Shown here piece after piece: positions 17,201 to 25,253 of a DNA stretch of 64,000 nucleotides (position 1 is its first letter; each line of letters begins with the position of its first letter). The notes beneath the pieces were generated by a model that worked only from the letters and a program-made list of their open reading frames with translations, was not told the origin of the DNA and ran no database searches. The stretch is from Ravibacter sp964559125 (GTDB lineage: Bacteria > Bacteroidota > Bacteroidia > Cytophagales > Spirosomataceae). The translations under genes and the position numbers were made by a program. The DNA lies in contig CAZLGW010000006.1 in NCBI GenBank assembly GCA_964559125.1, forward strand, positions 124,001-188,000. Reading direction: 5' to 3'.

Positions 17201-17979
17201 AGCGCGCAATTCAACCCCACCGACAAGAGGGGCAGATGGGCCACCGAGACCAGGAATGCTTCCGTATTCTGGCCGGAAAGTGTTCTCCCCGACGCATCGG
17301 TGATGGTTCCCGAGACCATGATCGGCAGCGTATCACTCCCGTTCCACCGCCATGAAGGCTGCGGCGTGATCTTACCTTTCCTGGCATCTTCAAAGAAAAG
17401 ATCGATCGCAAACAGCGCAGCTTTCGCATTGAGGGTATCGAAAATGGTTTCTACCAGGAGTATATCCGCACCTCCGTCGACGAGACCATGTACCTGCTCA
17501 TAATAAGCCTCTACAAGCTGGTCGAAGGTAATAGCCCTGTAACCCGGATTGTTCACGTCGGGCGAGAGCGAGGCCGTCCTGTTGGTAGGGCCGATCGACC
17601 CGGCAACAAACCTGGGTTTCGCGGGGTTCCTGGCTGTAAATTCATCAGCCACTTCCCTGGCGATCCGGGCCGATTCGAAATTCAGCTCGTAAACAAGCTC
17701 TTCCATCCCGTAGTCGGCCATTGCGATGGTTGTCCCGGAAAAAGAATTTGTCTCCGCAATATCGGCGCCGGCCTCAAAGTAGGCTGCGTGGATCTCTTTT
17801 ATAATATCGGGCCGGGTCAGCGAAAGCAGGTCGTTGTTACCTTTCACATCGTGAGACCAGTCCTTGAAACGCTCCCCCCTGTAATCCTTATCCTCCAGTT
17901 TGTAGCGCTGGATCATAGTCCCCATGGCCCCGTCGAGAACCATGATCCTCTCTTTAAGAATTTCGGCAATCACATTCAT
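14203..17979 (-). CDS. metH: cobalamin-dependent methionine synthase
   Basis: The 1258-residue single-chain enzyme transfers the methyl group of 5-methyl-THF through cobalamin to homocysteine. Domains in order: homocysteine-binding barrel with zinc ligands Cys258 and the pair Cys321/Cys322; pterin-binding barrel (about 355-620); cobalamin cap and Rossmann domain with lower-ligand His769 in GDVHDIGKN; and the C-terminal AdoMet-binding reactivation domain with RPAPGYPACPEH. It is slightly longer than the roughly 1227 residues of E. coli MetH and has no missing module. The mRNA leader from the predicted promoter is only about 40 nt, too short for a cobalamin or SAM riboswitch. A divergent Lrp/AsnC gene may control it. 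Confidence 0.98.
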   Translation of the reverse strand: MNVIAEILKERIMVLDGAMGTMIQRYKLEDKDYRGERFKDWSHDVKGNNDLLSLTRPDIIKEIHAAYFEAGADIAETNSFSGTTIAMADYGMEELVYELNFESARIAREVADEFTARNPAKPRFVAGSIGPTNRTASLSPDVNNPGYRAITFDQLVEAYYEQVHGLVDGGADILLVETIFDTLNAKAALFAIDLFFEDARKGKITPQPSWRWNGSDTLPIMVSGTITDASGRTLSGQNTEAFLVSVAHLPLLSVGLNCALGADLMRPYIQILADKSPFHTSAHPNAGLPNEMGEYDESPEQMGAVIEGFLKEGMLNIIGGCCGTTPDHIRVIADLAARYKGRPEKEKGHVMRLSGLEPVAINELSNFVNIGERCNVTGSRKFARLVREGNYDAALAIAREQVENGAQVIDINLDEGMIDGVEAMKTFVNLIASEPDISKVPLMIDSSKWEVIESGLKCVQGKAIVNSISLKEGEEKFKESARDVLRYGAAVVVMAFDETGQADNYERRIEICERAYRILVDEVGFPPEDIIFDPNILTVATGMEEHNNYAVDYINAVRWIKQHLPYAKVSGGVSNVSFSFRGNEPIREAIHTVFLYHAIRAGMDMGIVNAGQIGIYDQIPPETLELVEDVLLNRRPDATERLLAFADTIKDKGKSQSGPDLTWRALPVKERIAHALVKGIADFIDEDTEECRQLFARPLEVIEGPLMDGMSIVGDLFGAGKMFLPQVVKSARVMKKAVAYLQPFIEAEKEDGAVSAGKVLMATVKGDVHDIGKNIVGVVLGCNNYEVIDLGVMVPTEKILSIAREKEVDIIGLSGLITPSLDEMVGVAKEMERQGFKTPLLVGGATTSRIHTAVKIDPHYSGPVIHVLDASRSVPVAGKLLQSENSRNNTHQEFKTKYAKLREDHARRRSEKAQLSLEAARANRFTTDWEQFTPVKPSFLGVMQFEDYDLAEIARYIDWTPFFQTWQLAGKYPAILDDEIVGVEARKLLADARKLLDEIITKKLLRANAVIGFWPAGSDVDDICLYSFAEKETETTCEKHGTHRHISYQPGNEVTHVLHHLRQQNQKAPGLPNYCLSDFIKPVELLEDKPDYIGGFAVTSGIGIEALLEKYEAEHDDYNSIMVKALADRLAEAFAELMHERVRKEFWGYCREENFTNEELIKEAYKGIRPAPGYPACPEHTEKRTLFNLLQAETINIELTDSFAMYPASSVSGWYFAHPESRYFPVGKIRKDQVTDYAERKGMSVEEAERWLAPTLSY

Positions 17980-18027
17980 AGTATTCCTGTATCCCGGTCT
18001 GTTCTCCGTACCAGGTTATTTTTCTTA

Positions 18028-18060
18028 CAAATTTAATCCTTTAAGAATTATTTTATCAAA
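18028..18060 (-). promoter_or_regulatory. metH promoter
   Basis: On the minus strand TTTG (18060-18057), a 21-nt spacer and TAAATTTG (18035-18028) match the Bacteroidota promoter fully. The -7 element ends 48 bp before the metH ATG. The 182-bp divergent region up to the Lrp gene is otherwise AT-rich and shows no riboswitch-like fold. Confidence 0.75.
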
Positions 18061-18161
18061 TATTTCCAGAAAAGTAGTTATTTTATCTAAAAAATAATAT
18101 ATTTACACCTATAGTGTCTTAAACATCGACCATAACAGGGAAAAACCGACAATTATTGCCT

Positions 18162-18626
18162 ATGCTCTCACTGGATGAAGCCGACAAAGCTATTTTACAG
18201 CACCTTCAGCACGATGCCACTCTTAAGACCCGGGAGCTGGCGGAGATGGTAAATCTTTCGTATACGCCTGTTTACGAGCGGGTACGGAAGCTGGAAAAAG
18301 AAGGCATTATCAAAAAATATGTGGCATTGGTCGACCGGGAAAAGGTAGGCAAAAAGCTGATGGTCATCTGCAGCGTAGCCCTGAAAGAGCATTCCCGGAC
18401 AATGGGCGAACGTTTTGTACAGGCCGTAATGGGATATCCCGAAGTGCTGGAATGCCTCAACATATCAGGAGAATACGATTTTCTCCTTAAAGTCGTAATA
18501 GAAGACATGCCCCAATACCAGAAGTTCCTGATGGAAAAACTGGGCGCATTGGAAAATATCATAGGCAGCACCCAAAGCCAGTTTGTAATGGGTGAAATAA
18601 AGTCGACTACGACACTCAGCCTTTAG
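18162..18626 (+). CDS. Lrp/AsnC-family transcriptional regulator
   Basis: The 154-residue protein has an N-terminal HTH (about 1-60: DEADKAILQHLQHDATLKTRELAEMV, then YTPVYERVRKLEKEGII) and a RAM/AsnC ligand-binding domain (about 70-150: YPEVLECLNISGEYDFLLKV). Such proteins form octameric or dimeric DNA-bending regulators responding to an amino acid. It is transcribed away from metH with both promoters in one 182-bp region, so control of metH in response to methionine or another amino acid is a reasonable inference. ATG at 18162 was chosen over the TTG two codons upstream. Confidence 0.93.
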   Translation: MLSLDEADKAILQHLQHDATLKTRELAEMVNLSYTPVYERVRKLEKEGIIKKYVALVDREKVGKKLMVICSVALKEHSRTMGERFVQAVMGYPEVLECLNISGEYDFLLKVVIEDMPQYQKFLMEKLGALENIIGSTQSQFVMGEIKSTTTLSL

Positions 18627-18667
18627 GAAACCTCACGTTGCCACACCTGCTGAAGATGCCCGTCCGG

Positions 18668-20779
18668 CTACTTTCCGACCAACACCCGGCGTACCTCTTC
18701 AGAACCATTTTGAAAACGAACCTTCAGAAGATAGAGCCCCTGCAAACCGCTCACGTCGAGATGCTGCAGTCGTTCTCCTTTTACCGGAACCCCGGCAGCA
18801 CGCACTCTTCCGGTAAGGTCGTAGAGCGCCATTTCCCGTAAGTCAGCTCCTACGCCGGTTTCTACGCTCAGATGCCCCGAAGCAGGGTTAGGATATACCT
18901 TGAGTTCGTTCTCACTTCTTACAACAACCGAACGCATCTCGGACAAATCGAATGAAAGATCCAAATCAATCATTTTCAACCGGTAGTAGTTCACACCAGG
19001 CGCCGGTAAATCATGGAAGAATGAATAAGCAACCGGCTTTGAGTTTTCCCCCGCCGCTTTCACCTCACCTACTTTAACCCATTGTCTGCCGTCCCGGCTA
19101 TGTTCTATTTCAAACCTGTCGAAGTTCTCCTCTTCGGTAACAGACCATTCCAGCAGCACCCGCTTTTCTTTGATACCGGCGGAAAACCCGGAAAGTCGAA
19201 CCGGCAGAGGGCTCACCAGCCATTGTCCTATCAGAAGGTCCATTCTGTCCAGGCGGTCCGACATGAATTGCTTCATATAGGCCAACTCACTGCTGCTATA
19301 ATTCAGGTATGTACGATCCCAGCCTCCGTCAATGGGATTGGGCGTCCTCGATTCGACAATTTTTTCGAGCGCGTAAACGCCGTTGCTCCTGAGATAGTCA
19401 TATTGCACTTGAATACGACCGAGGATATTCTGGTCAGACAGCAGGTTCTGGCGCAACCGGAACCATCTGACCGCTATTTCATCTTTCAATGCGGCATTAC
19501 CAGTCAATAACTTGCTGTGGAGACCATTCTCTATCAGGTCCCTTCCCCGGGGATTACGATCCGAATTGTATTGAAAGCCCAAAGTACCGTCCAGGTCCCA
19601 GACCCCATAAAAATACGGCTCTCCCCTTTTATATCTTCCCATAAACAGGTTCTTTCCCAGGTTGTCTTCCGCATATACGGCATTGATATACAGATAATAG
19701 TCGATAAAATTACCTTTATGCAGCTGAGTCCAGATGTCTTGCTGCAGTTCGGAGGCAGGCCTATCTCTAACATACAGCGAAAAATCCCGGAGAATCTCCC
19801 AGTTAGACGCATCCGGATGCTTCAGCTCCATTTTCGCCCATGTTTCAGACGAATACGGCGCAGGTAAAGCCGGTATAGGAAATGAACCCCCGAAGAAATT
19901 GGGCGGCCCGTTGTCCTCCCCCTTGTACAACTCTCCCTCCACATCCGCATCATTTGCTCCCGATTTCAGCTTGTACTGCTTTTTGTCTACGTCTTCTGTA
20001 AAAAGATAGACCCCCTGGTAAACATTATTAAGAAAAACCAGCGTATACCTGGACCGGATAGTGGAAAGGGCTTTGGGCTCCTGGTCTATATAGTACAGTT
20101 TGTGCATATCGAGCCACAGGTCGTGGCAGACTTTATTGTTGATCCTGAGCCGCTCGTTATATATCGCCAGCATCAGCCAGCGCTGATCTGATCTCAACCC
20201 GAAAATGGACTCATCCTTGTTTTCACCCTCGTTATCCTTCAGTTGTACCCGGAATGATTTCTTGGGGTAGGTCAACGAAGTCGCCCCCCTGTGTTTAATG
20301 GCCATTGTTGAAGAATAGGTAATACCGACGGTATCCATCACTACAATTTGCCCCGGGATCTCACTGCCGGAATTGATCCTGCCCGGCACGGTCAGGTCTA
20401 CTATCGCAACCCCCGAAAACCACAGGCTATAGGTAGTCCCGCCTTTTACCACCTTGTATTCGGTCCCCCTTTTCAAACTGCTAACCGGGTTCAGGAAATT
20501 AAAGAGCTCCGAACCCAAGGTGATCGTGGTGAAAGTCCCGGCCGGATCAGCCGGAAATTCGTTGCATACAATAACAGGATAAGAATGGGTTTCTATTTTA
20601 TACCGGCCTTCCGGAACAACGATCTGCGCCGCGGCCATGTGCGAGAACATCGGTAAAAGAACGATTACCCAGGCTATATTGATGATGCGTTTTACCGATT
20701 TGAGGAAAAAGCCGGTACCATTAACTGGAAAACAAACGGGTTCTTCTACCATAAGACGTTGAGAAAAAATTAGTTTCAT
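18668..20779 (-). CDS. secreted CotH-kinase-family protein with type IX sorting domain
   Basis: The 703-residue protein has a hydrophobic export segment at about 28-51. A CotH-like kinase domain follows (about 150-500) with HRGATSLTYPKKSFR, NNVYQGVYLFTEDVD and YGVWDLDGTLGF. Then comes a fibronectin-like region and a C-terminal T9SS type A sorting domain (about 628-703: VYPNPASG, DLTGRV, GLYLLKV). It should be exported across the outer membrane by the Por system and anchored or released there. CotH of Bacillus phosphorylates spore-coat proteins; for the secreted bacteroidotal members the substrate is not known to me. The first ATG gives a long lead before the signal peptide; an internal start closer to residue 28 is possible. 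Confidence 0.9.
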   Translation of the reverse strand: MKLIFSQRLMVEEPVCFPVNGTGFFLKSVKRIINIAWVIVLLPMFSHMAAAQIVVPEGRYKIETHSYPVIVCNEFPADPAGTFTTITLGSELFNFLNPVSSLKRGTEYKVVKGGTTYSLWFSGVAIVDLTVPGRINSGSEIPGQIVVMDTVGITYSSTMAIKHRGATSLTYPKKSFRVQLKDNEGENKDESIFGLRSDQRWLMLAIYNERLRINNKVCHDLWLDMHKLYYIDQEPKALSTIRSRYTLVFLNNVYQGVYLFTEDVDKKQYKLKSGANDADVEGELYKGEDNGPPNFFGGSFPIPALPAPYSSETWAKMELKHPDASNWEILRDFSLYVRDRPASELQQDIWTQLHKGNFIDYYLYINAVYAEDNLGKNLFMGRYKRGEPYFYGVWDLDGTLGFQYNSDRNPRGRDLIENGLHSKLLTGNAALKDEIAVRWFRLRQNLLSDQNILGRIQVQYDYLRSNGVYALEKIVESRTPNPIDGGWDRTYLNYSSSELAYMKQFMSDRLDRMDLLIGQWLVSPLPVRLSGFSAGIKEKRVLLEWSVTEEENFDRFEIEHSRDGRQWVKVGEVKAAGENSKPVAYSFFHDLPAPGVNYYRLKMIDLDLSFDLSEMRSVVVRSENELKVYPNPASGHLSVETGVGADLREMALYDLTGRVRAAGVPVKGERLQHLDVSGLQGLYLLKVRFQNGSEEVRRVLVGK

Positions 20780-20845
20780 ATGGACTGTGGTCTTAAAAGG
20801 GTAATAGGAATAAGTAGATCGCCTACTTTGAACTGATTCTTGATT

Positions 20846-22636
20846 TTAACCGATTTCTTCTGTTTTAAGCTGCTTTTCGTGCAACTCAAAATACACTCCG
20901 CCCCTGGCCATAAGCGTCTCGTGAGTCCCGGTCTCCACAATTTCACCGCCATCGAGCACTACGATCTCGTCGGCAAGCTTCGCAGAAGATACCCGGTGTG
21001 ATATGATAACGGAAGTTTTCCCTTTCATTATCCGGCTGAGATTATTCAGAATAATATTTTCGGTGTGGGTATCGACGGCAGAAAGACTGTCGTCCAGTAC
21101 CAGGATCTTGGGTTCCCGTACGATGGCCCGGGCGATCGAGAGACGTTGCTTCTGTCCGCCCGAAAGCGTAATCCCCCTTTCTCCCAGCCTGGTCTGAAAA
21201 CCTTCCGGGAAACCCATTATGTTATCATACAGATCGGCGTCCTTCACGGCCTGGACCACCTGCTCCATCGACAGCTCTCCGGCTCCGAAACGGATATTGT
21301 TCTCGATGGTATCCGAAAAAAGAAATACTTCCTGGGGTACATACCCTATCTGGCGCCTGATATAGCTAACGTCATAGTCTTTCAGGGGTATGTCGTCTAC
21401 CCTTATCTCGCCCTCCGGGTCGTACATCCGTACAATGAGGTTGGCCAGCGTGCTTTTTCCCGATCCCGTCGTACCCAGTATGGCTACCGACTGCCCGGCC
21501 TTCACTTCGAGATTGAAATTATTGAGGGCTACTATCCCGGAATCAGAGTATACAAATCTTACGTTTCTGAAGGAGAGTTGTCCTTTTACCTCGGGCTTCA
21601 GCCCTTTTTCAGAAACAATTTCAGTTTTTTCGTTCAGGAACTCGTTGATACGCACCTGCGATGCCGCCGCTCTCTGCACCTGGCTGGTGGTCCAGCCTAT
21701 GGCCATTACCGGCCAGGTCATCATGTTAAGATAGATGATGAATTCCGCGATATTCCCGGCAGTAAGCCGGCCGTTGATAATCTCTTGCCCCCCGATGTAA
21801 ATAACCAGTACATTGCTCAATCCTACCAGTACCATTACCAGCGGGTAGAAAAGCGAGTCTACCCGTACCATCGACAGCGATCGCTTTTTAAACTCTGCGG
21901 CTCCCAATCTGAATTTACCTGCAAAATAGGGCTCCTGGACGAACGTCTTGATGACCCTTATCCCGGAAAAAGTTTCCTGTGCATCGGTCGACAGCTCCGA
22001 CAGCTGCTGCTGGATGGCCTCCGAACGCTTCATGATCACGCTGTTGACGTAATAAATAGCTACCGAAAGAAAAGGAAGAGGCAACAGCACGTAGAATGTC
22101 AGGGTAGGGCTGACCGAAAGCATGTAGGAAATAACCAGCACGATGAGTATCACCAGGTTGATGCCATACATGAGCGCCGGCCCTACATACATGCGAACCT
22201 TCCCTACGTCTTCCGAAATCCTTGCCATCAGGTCGCCGGTGTTATGGCTTTTGAAAAACCGCATGGGGAGCTCCTGGTATTTGGCATAGATCTCGTTCTT
22301 CAGATCGAATTCGATATGCCTCGACATGACGATAATGGTCTGCCTCACCATGAAGAGAAATACGCCCTTCATGATCGCCATCAGCAGTATCAGCAACCCG
22401 AAATAAGGAATAGCGGTGTAAAACTGCTCCCTGATGGTAGCCTCCAGCGAAGATCCCCTGTAAATGAAATAAATATCCAGCGTGTCTTTAACCAGGTCGA
22501 GGGACTGCCTCACTATCTGGGCAGGAAATATCCCGAAAAGGTTGGAGATAATCGTAAAAACCGTACCGAATACAAGATACCATTTATACTTGACCAGGTA
22601 TTTGTTAAGATGGGAAAGTGCTTTCACAAACGGCAA
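20846..22636 (-). CDS. ABC exporter, permease fused to ATPase (MdlA/MsbA-like half transporter)
   Basis: The 596-residue half transporter has six membrane segments (about 15-320) and one ATPase domain (about 345-590) with Walker A GTTGSGKST, Q-loop, signature LSGGQKQR, Walker B ILVLDDSLSAVD and the H-loop histidine (ISHRVSS). The residue after the Walker B aspartate is Asp, not the usual catalytic Glu. This is typical of the weak-site partner in heterodimeric exporters such as MdlA or BmrC, yet no second subunit lies beside it. Type IV exporters of this class move lipids, drugs or peptides outward. The substrate is unknown. Confidence 0.93.
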   Translation of the reverse strand: MPFVKALSHLNKYLVKYKWYLVFGTVFTIISNLFGIFPAQIVRQSLDLVKDTLDIYFIYRGSSLEATIREQFYTAIPYFGLLILLMAIMKGVFLFMVRQTIIVMSRHIEFDLKNEIYAKYQELPMRFFKSHNTGDLMARISEDVGKVRMYVGPALMYGINLVILIVLVISYMLSVSPTLTFYVLLPLPFLSVAIYYVNSVIMKRSEAIQQQLSELSTDAQETFSGIRVIKTFVQEPYFAGKFRLGAAEFKKRSLSMVRVDSLFYPLVMVLVGLSNVLVIYIGGQEIINGRLTAGNIAEFIIYLNMMTWPVMAIGWTTSQVQRAAASQVRINEFLNEKTEIVSEKGLKPEVKGQLSFRNVRFVYSDSGIVALNNFNLEVKAGQSVAILGTTGSGKSTLANLIVRMYDPEGEIRVDDIPLKDYDVSYIRRQIGYVPQEVFLFSDTIENNIRFGAGELSMEQVVQAVKDADLYDNIMGFPEGFQTRLGERGITLSGGQKQRLSIARAIVREPKILVLDDSLSAVDTHTENIILNNLSRIMKGKTSVIISHRVSSAKLADEIVVLDGGEIVETGTHETLMARGGVYFELHEKQLKTEEIG

Positions 22637-22733
22637 ACTGGTTAACTAATGAGGCAGCCCGTAAAGACCACAGATAATAAACATGATTTTACGAACGAAA
22701 GTTTGACTACCGGAAATTGCCCGCAGCAACTCC

Positions 22734-24044
22734 CTATTTATCTCTGAAAAACAGCGATACCGGCACCCCGGTAAAGCCGAAATTCTCTCTCAACCGGTTT
22801 TCAAGATAGCGCTTATACGGCTCCTGGACATACTTGGGATGGTTGCAGAAAAACACGAAGCTCGGAGAAGCGGAAGGCAGCTGGATCATATACTTGATCT
22901 TGATGTATTTGCCCCTGTATGCCGGCGGATGGTGCTTTTCGATCTCGGCCTGCATTACCTCGTTGAGCTTTGAAGTAGCTATTTTCTTGGTCTTGTTTTC
23001 AAACACCTCCATCGCTTTTTCCATCACCTGGAAGATCCTCTGCTTATTCAGGACGGAAACGAAAATGATGGGCAGGTCGTTCTGGGGAGCCAGCCTTTCC
23101 TTAATTATTTTCGTCCACTCATCGGCGGTCTTTGAATCTTTTTCGACCAGGTCCCACTTGTTGACCATCAGCACCACACCTTTCTTGGCCCGCTGCGCAT
23201 GCCCGATAATATTAATATCCTGTCCTTCAAGGCCCCTGCCCGCATCGATCACCACAACGCACACATCCGACTCCTCGATGGCCCTGAGCGACCGCAGCGT
23301 AGAGTAAAACTCTATACTCTCGGCTATTCTCGACTTTCTCCTCAGCCCGGCGGTGTCAGTCAGGATAAATTCCTTTCCGAACGCCTTATAGTGCGTATGG
23401 ATAGAGTCGCGGGTAGTGCCTGCGATGTCGGTCACAATGCTCCGTTCGGTTCCGGTCAGGACGTTGAGGAACGATGACTTGCCTACATTCGGCCTTCCGA
23501 TAATGGCAATTCTCGGGATACCCTCTTCGGGATTTTCCTTCCCTTCTTCCCTAAAATAGCTGACCACAGCATCGAGCAGTTCGCCTGTACCTTCGCCGGT
23601 CTGGGAAGAGATTGCGAATATCTCCGAGTCAAGGCCCAGCTCATAGAATTCGGAAACGGTAAGGCGGCGGTTGTCGGTCTCCGCCTTGTTGGCTACTATC
23701 AACACTGGCTTATCGTAGCGTCTGAGTACATTGGCAAACTCCTTATCGAGCTCTGTCAGGCCGGTATCCGTATCCACCATAAATAGCACGACGGTCGATT
23801 CTTCTATCGCCAACTCTACCTGCTCGCGGATCGCTTCCTCGAAAATATCTTCTGAGCCTACCACATACCCCCCGGTGTCGATGACGGTGAAAAACTTCTC
23901 CGTCCAGTCGGCATACCCGTAATGACGATCGCGGGTAACCCCACTTTCATTATCCATAATCGCCTTACGCTGCTCTATCAGCCTGTTAAACAAGGTGGAT
24001 TTTCCCACATTCGGGCGCCCCACTATCGATACTATATTTGCCAT
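22734..24044 (-). CDS. der: ribosome biogenesis GTPase Der (EngA)
   Basis: The 436-residue GTPase has two G domains in tandem. G1 (about 1-165) shows GRPNVGKST, DTGG and NKAE. G2 (about 175-350) shows GRPNVGKSS, DTAGLRRKS and NKWD. A C-terminal KH-like domain lies at about 350-436. Der binds the 50S subunit and is needed for its late assembly. Length and motifs are complete. It lies 3 bp downstream of era and is surely co-transcribed with it; both are ribosome-assembly GTPases. Confidence 0.97.
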   Translation of the reverse strand: MANIVSIVGRPNVGKSTLFNRLIEQRKAIMDNESGVTRDRHYGYADWTEKFFTVIDTGGYVVGSEDIFEEAIREQVELAIEESTVVLFMVDTDTGLTELDKEFANVLRRYDKPVLIVANKAETDNRRLTVSEFYELGLDSEIFAISSQTGEGTGELLDAVVSYFREEGKENPEEGIPRIAIIGRPNVGKSSFLNVLTGTERSIVTDIAGTTRDSIHTHYKAFGKEFILTDTAGLRRKSRIAESIEFYSTLRSLRAIEESDVCVVVIDAGRGLEGQDINIIGHAQRAKKGVVLMVNKWDLVEKDSKTADEWTKIIKERLAPQNDLPIIFVSVLNKQRIFQVMEKAMEVFENKTKKIATSKLNEVMQAEIEKHHPPAYRGKYIKIKYMIQLPSASPSFVFFCNHPKYVQEPYKRYLENRLRENFGFTGVPVSLFFRDK

Positions 24045-24047
24045 AAT

Positions 24048-24965
24048 CTATTCTTTATACCCGAGCTGCTTCAGACGAAGCTCATTATTACGCCAGTCGG
24101 GATCAACTTTTACCCTTGTTTCCAGGAACACCTTTTTTTGAAAAAAGGACTCCAGGTCTTTTCTTGCCTGGATACCTATCTTTTTCAACATGGCTCCTTT
24201 TTCGCCTATCACGATGCCTTTCTGGCTGTTTCGCTCTACCAGGATCTCGGCCAGGATCACGATGAGGTCTTCTTTTTCCTTAAATTCACTGATCACTACT
24301 TCACTGCTGTAGGGGATTTCCTGCTTGTAATTAAGGAATATCTTCTCCCTGATAATCTCAGACGCAAAAAACCTTTCAGGTCTGTCGGTAAGGTCATCTT
24401 CAGGAAAGTAAGCCGGGTGCTCAGGGAGCAGCCTGACAAGGACATCCAGGATCCCTTCCGTATTATGCCGGTGAAGCGCCGAAATGACGGCAATATAAAC
24501 AGGGTTCATCACCTCTTTCCATTCCGCGATCTTCGCTTCTATCTCCTCCTGTCCCGACAGATCCATTTTATTAAGCACCAGCACCACCGGGGCATCGGTC
24601 CTTTCAAGCAGGGGCAGCGCCTCATGGCTTGCAGCCTTTTCTCCGGGTTCTGTTACAAAAAGGATCACATCCGCGTCCTCCAGCGATCCTTTCACAAACG
24701 CCATCATGGAGTCGTGCAACTTATAGGAAGACTTCAGGATACCGGGGGTATCGGAATACACCAACTGAAAGGGCGCTCCGTCGCTGACGCCGTTTAGGAT
24801 CCCCATGATCCGGTGGCGGGTCGTCTGCGCCTTAGAAGTGACGATGGACAGCGACTCCCCTACCAGGACATTCATCAGAGTCGACTTGCCAACATTGGGC
24901 TTCCCTATGATGCTCACAAAACCCGAACGCTGCTTGCCCGGCTGACTGACATGATTCGCTTCCAA
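24048..24965 (-). CDS. era: GTPase Era
   Basis: The 305-residue protein has a GTPase domain (GKPNVGKST at about 19-27, DTPG, NKMD) and a C-terminal KH domain (about 215-305: IGEKGAMLKKIG). Era binds the 3' end of 16S rRNA and assists 30S assembly. It is the first gene of the era-der operon. Its -7 promoter element directly abuts the -33 element of the divergent initiator tRNA gene. Confidence 0.97.
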   Translation of the reverse strand: MEANHVSQPGKQRSGFVSIIGKPNVGKSTLMNVLVGESLSIVTSKAQTTRHRIMGILNGVSDGAPFQLVYSDTPGILKSSYKLHDSMMAFVKGSLEDADVILFVTEPGEKAASHEALPLLERTDAPVVLVLNKMDLSGQEEIEAKIAEWKEVMNPVYIAVISALHRHNTEGILDVLVRLLPEHPAYFPEDDLTDRPERFFASEIIREKIFLNYKQEIPYSSEVVISEFKEKEDLIVILAEILVERNSQKGIVIGEKGAMLKKIGIQARKDLESFFQKKVFLETRVKVDPDWRNNELRLKQLGYKE

Positions 24966-25011
24966 AATATGCTGGTTTTTTAAAAATTTGCCTGAGAAGT
25001 AAATGCTTTCG

Positions 25012-25019
25012 CAAAGTTA
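25012..25019 (-). promoter_or_regulatory. era-der promoter -7 element
   Basis: The minus strand reads TAACTTTG, an exact TAnnTTTG, 47 bp before the era ATG. It touches the -33 TTG of the divergent tRNA promoter at 25021-25023, so the two promoters are back to back and may compete for polymerase. Confidence 0.6.
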
Positions 25020-25020
25020 G

Positions 25021-25050
25021 TTGTTTTTTAAAAATTCTTTACTACCTTTG
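25021..25050 (+). promoter_or_regulatory. promoter of the initiator tRNA gene
   Basis: TTG (25021-25023), a 19-nt spacer and TACCTTTG (25043-25050) give a full consensus Bacteroidota promoter. The tRNA begins 23 bp further on. Confidence 0.85.
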
Positions 25051-25072
25051 CAGTCCCATTACACAACAATAC

Positions 25073-25145
<73 letters not shown>

Positions 25146-25150
25146 CACAG

Positions 25151-25185
25151 AAAAGGTCGTTATTTTGTTAGCGACCTTTTATGTT
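25151..25185 (+). terminator. intrinsic terminator of the tRNA gene
   Basis: AAAAGGTCG (25151-25159) pairs with CGACCTTTT (25172-25180), and the stem extends inward by about three more pairs. The 3' arm ends in a T run and more Ts follow after 25182. Confidence 0.85.
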
Positions 25186-25253
25186 TTTCACGAACCTGGT
25201 CCGGCGACGTCCCTCACTTCACAGATCCTCCTTACCTGACAACCACAAGATAC

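Noticed and set aside
17980..18027. Possible cobalamin or SAM riboswitch before metH
   Set aside because: The leader from the predicted promoter is about 40 nt, and no conserved box or stem pattern was seen.
21065..22645. A 526-codon open frame on the plus strand opposite the ABC exporter
   Set aside because: It lies entirely antisense to a gene with complete ABC motifs, and its translation is rich in His, Arg, Tyr and Gln with no domain-like pattern.
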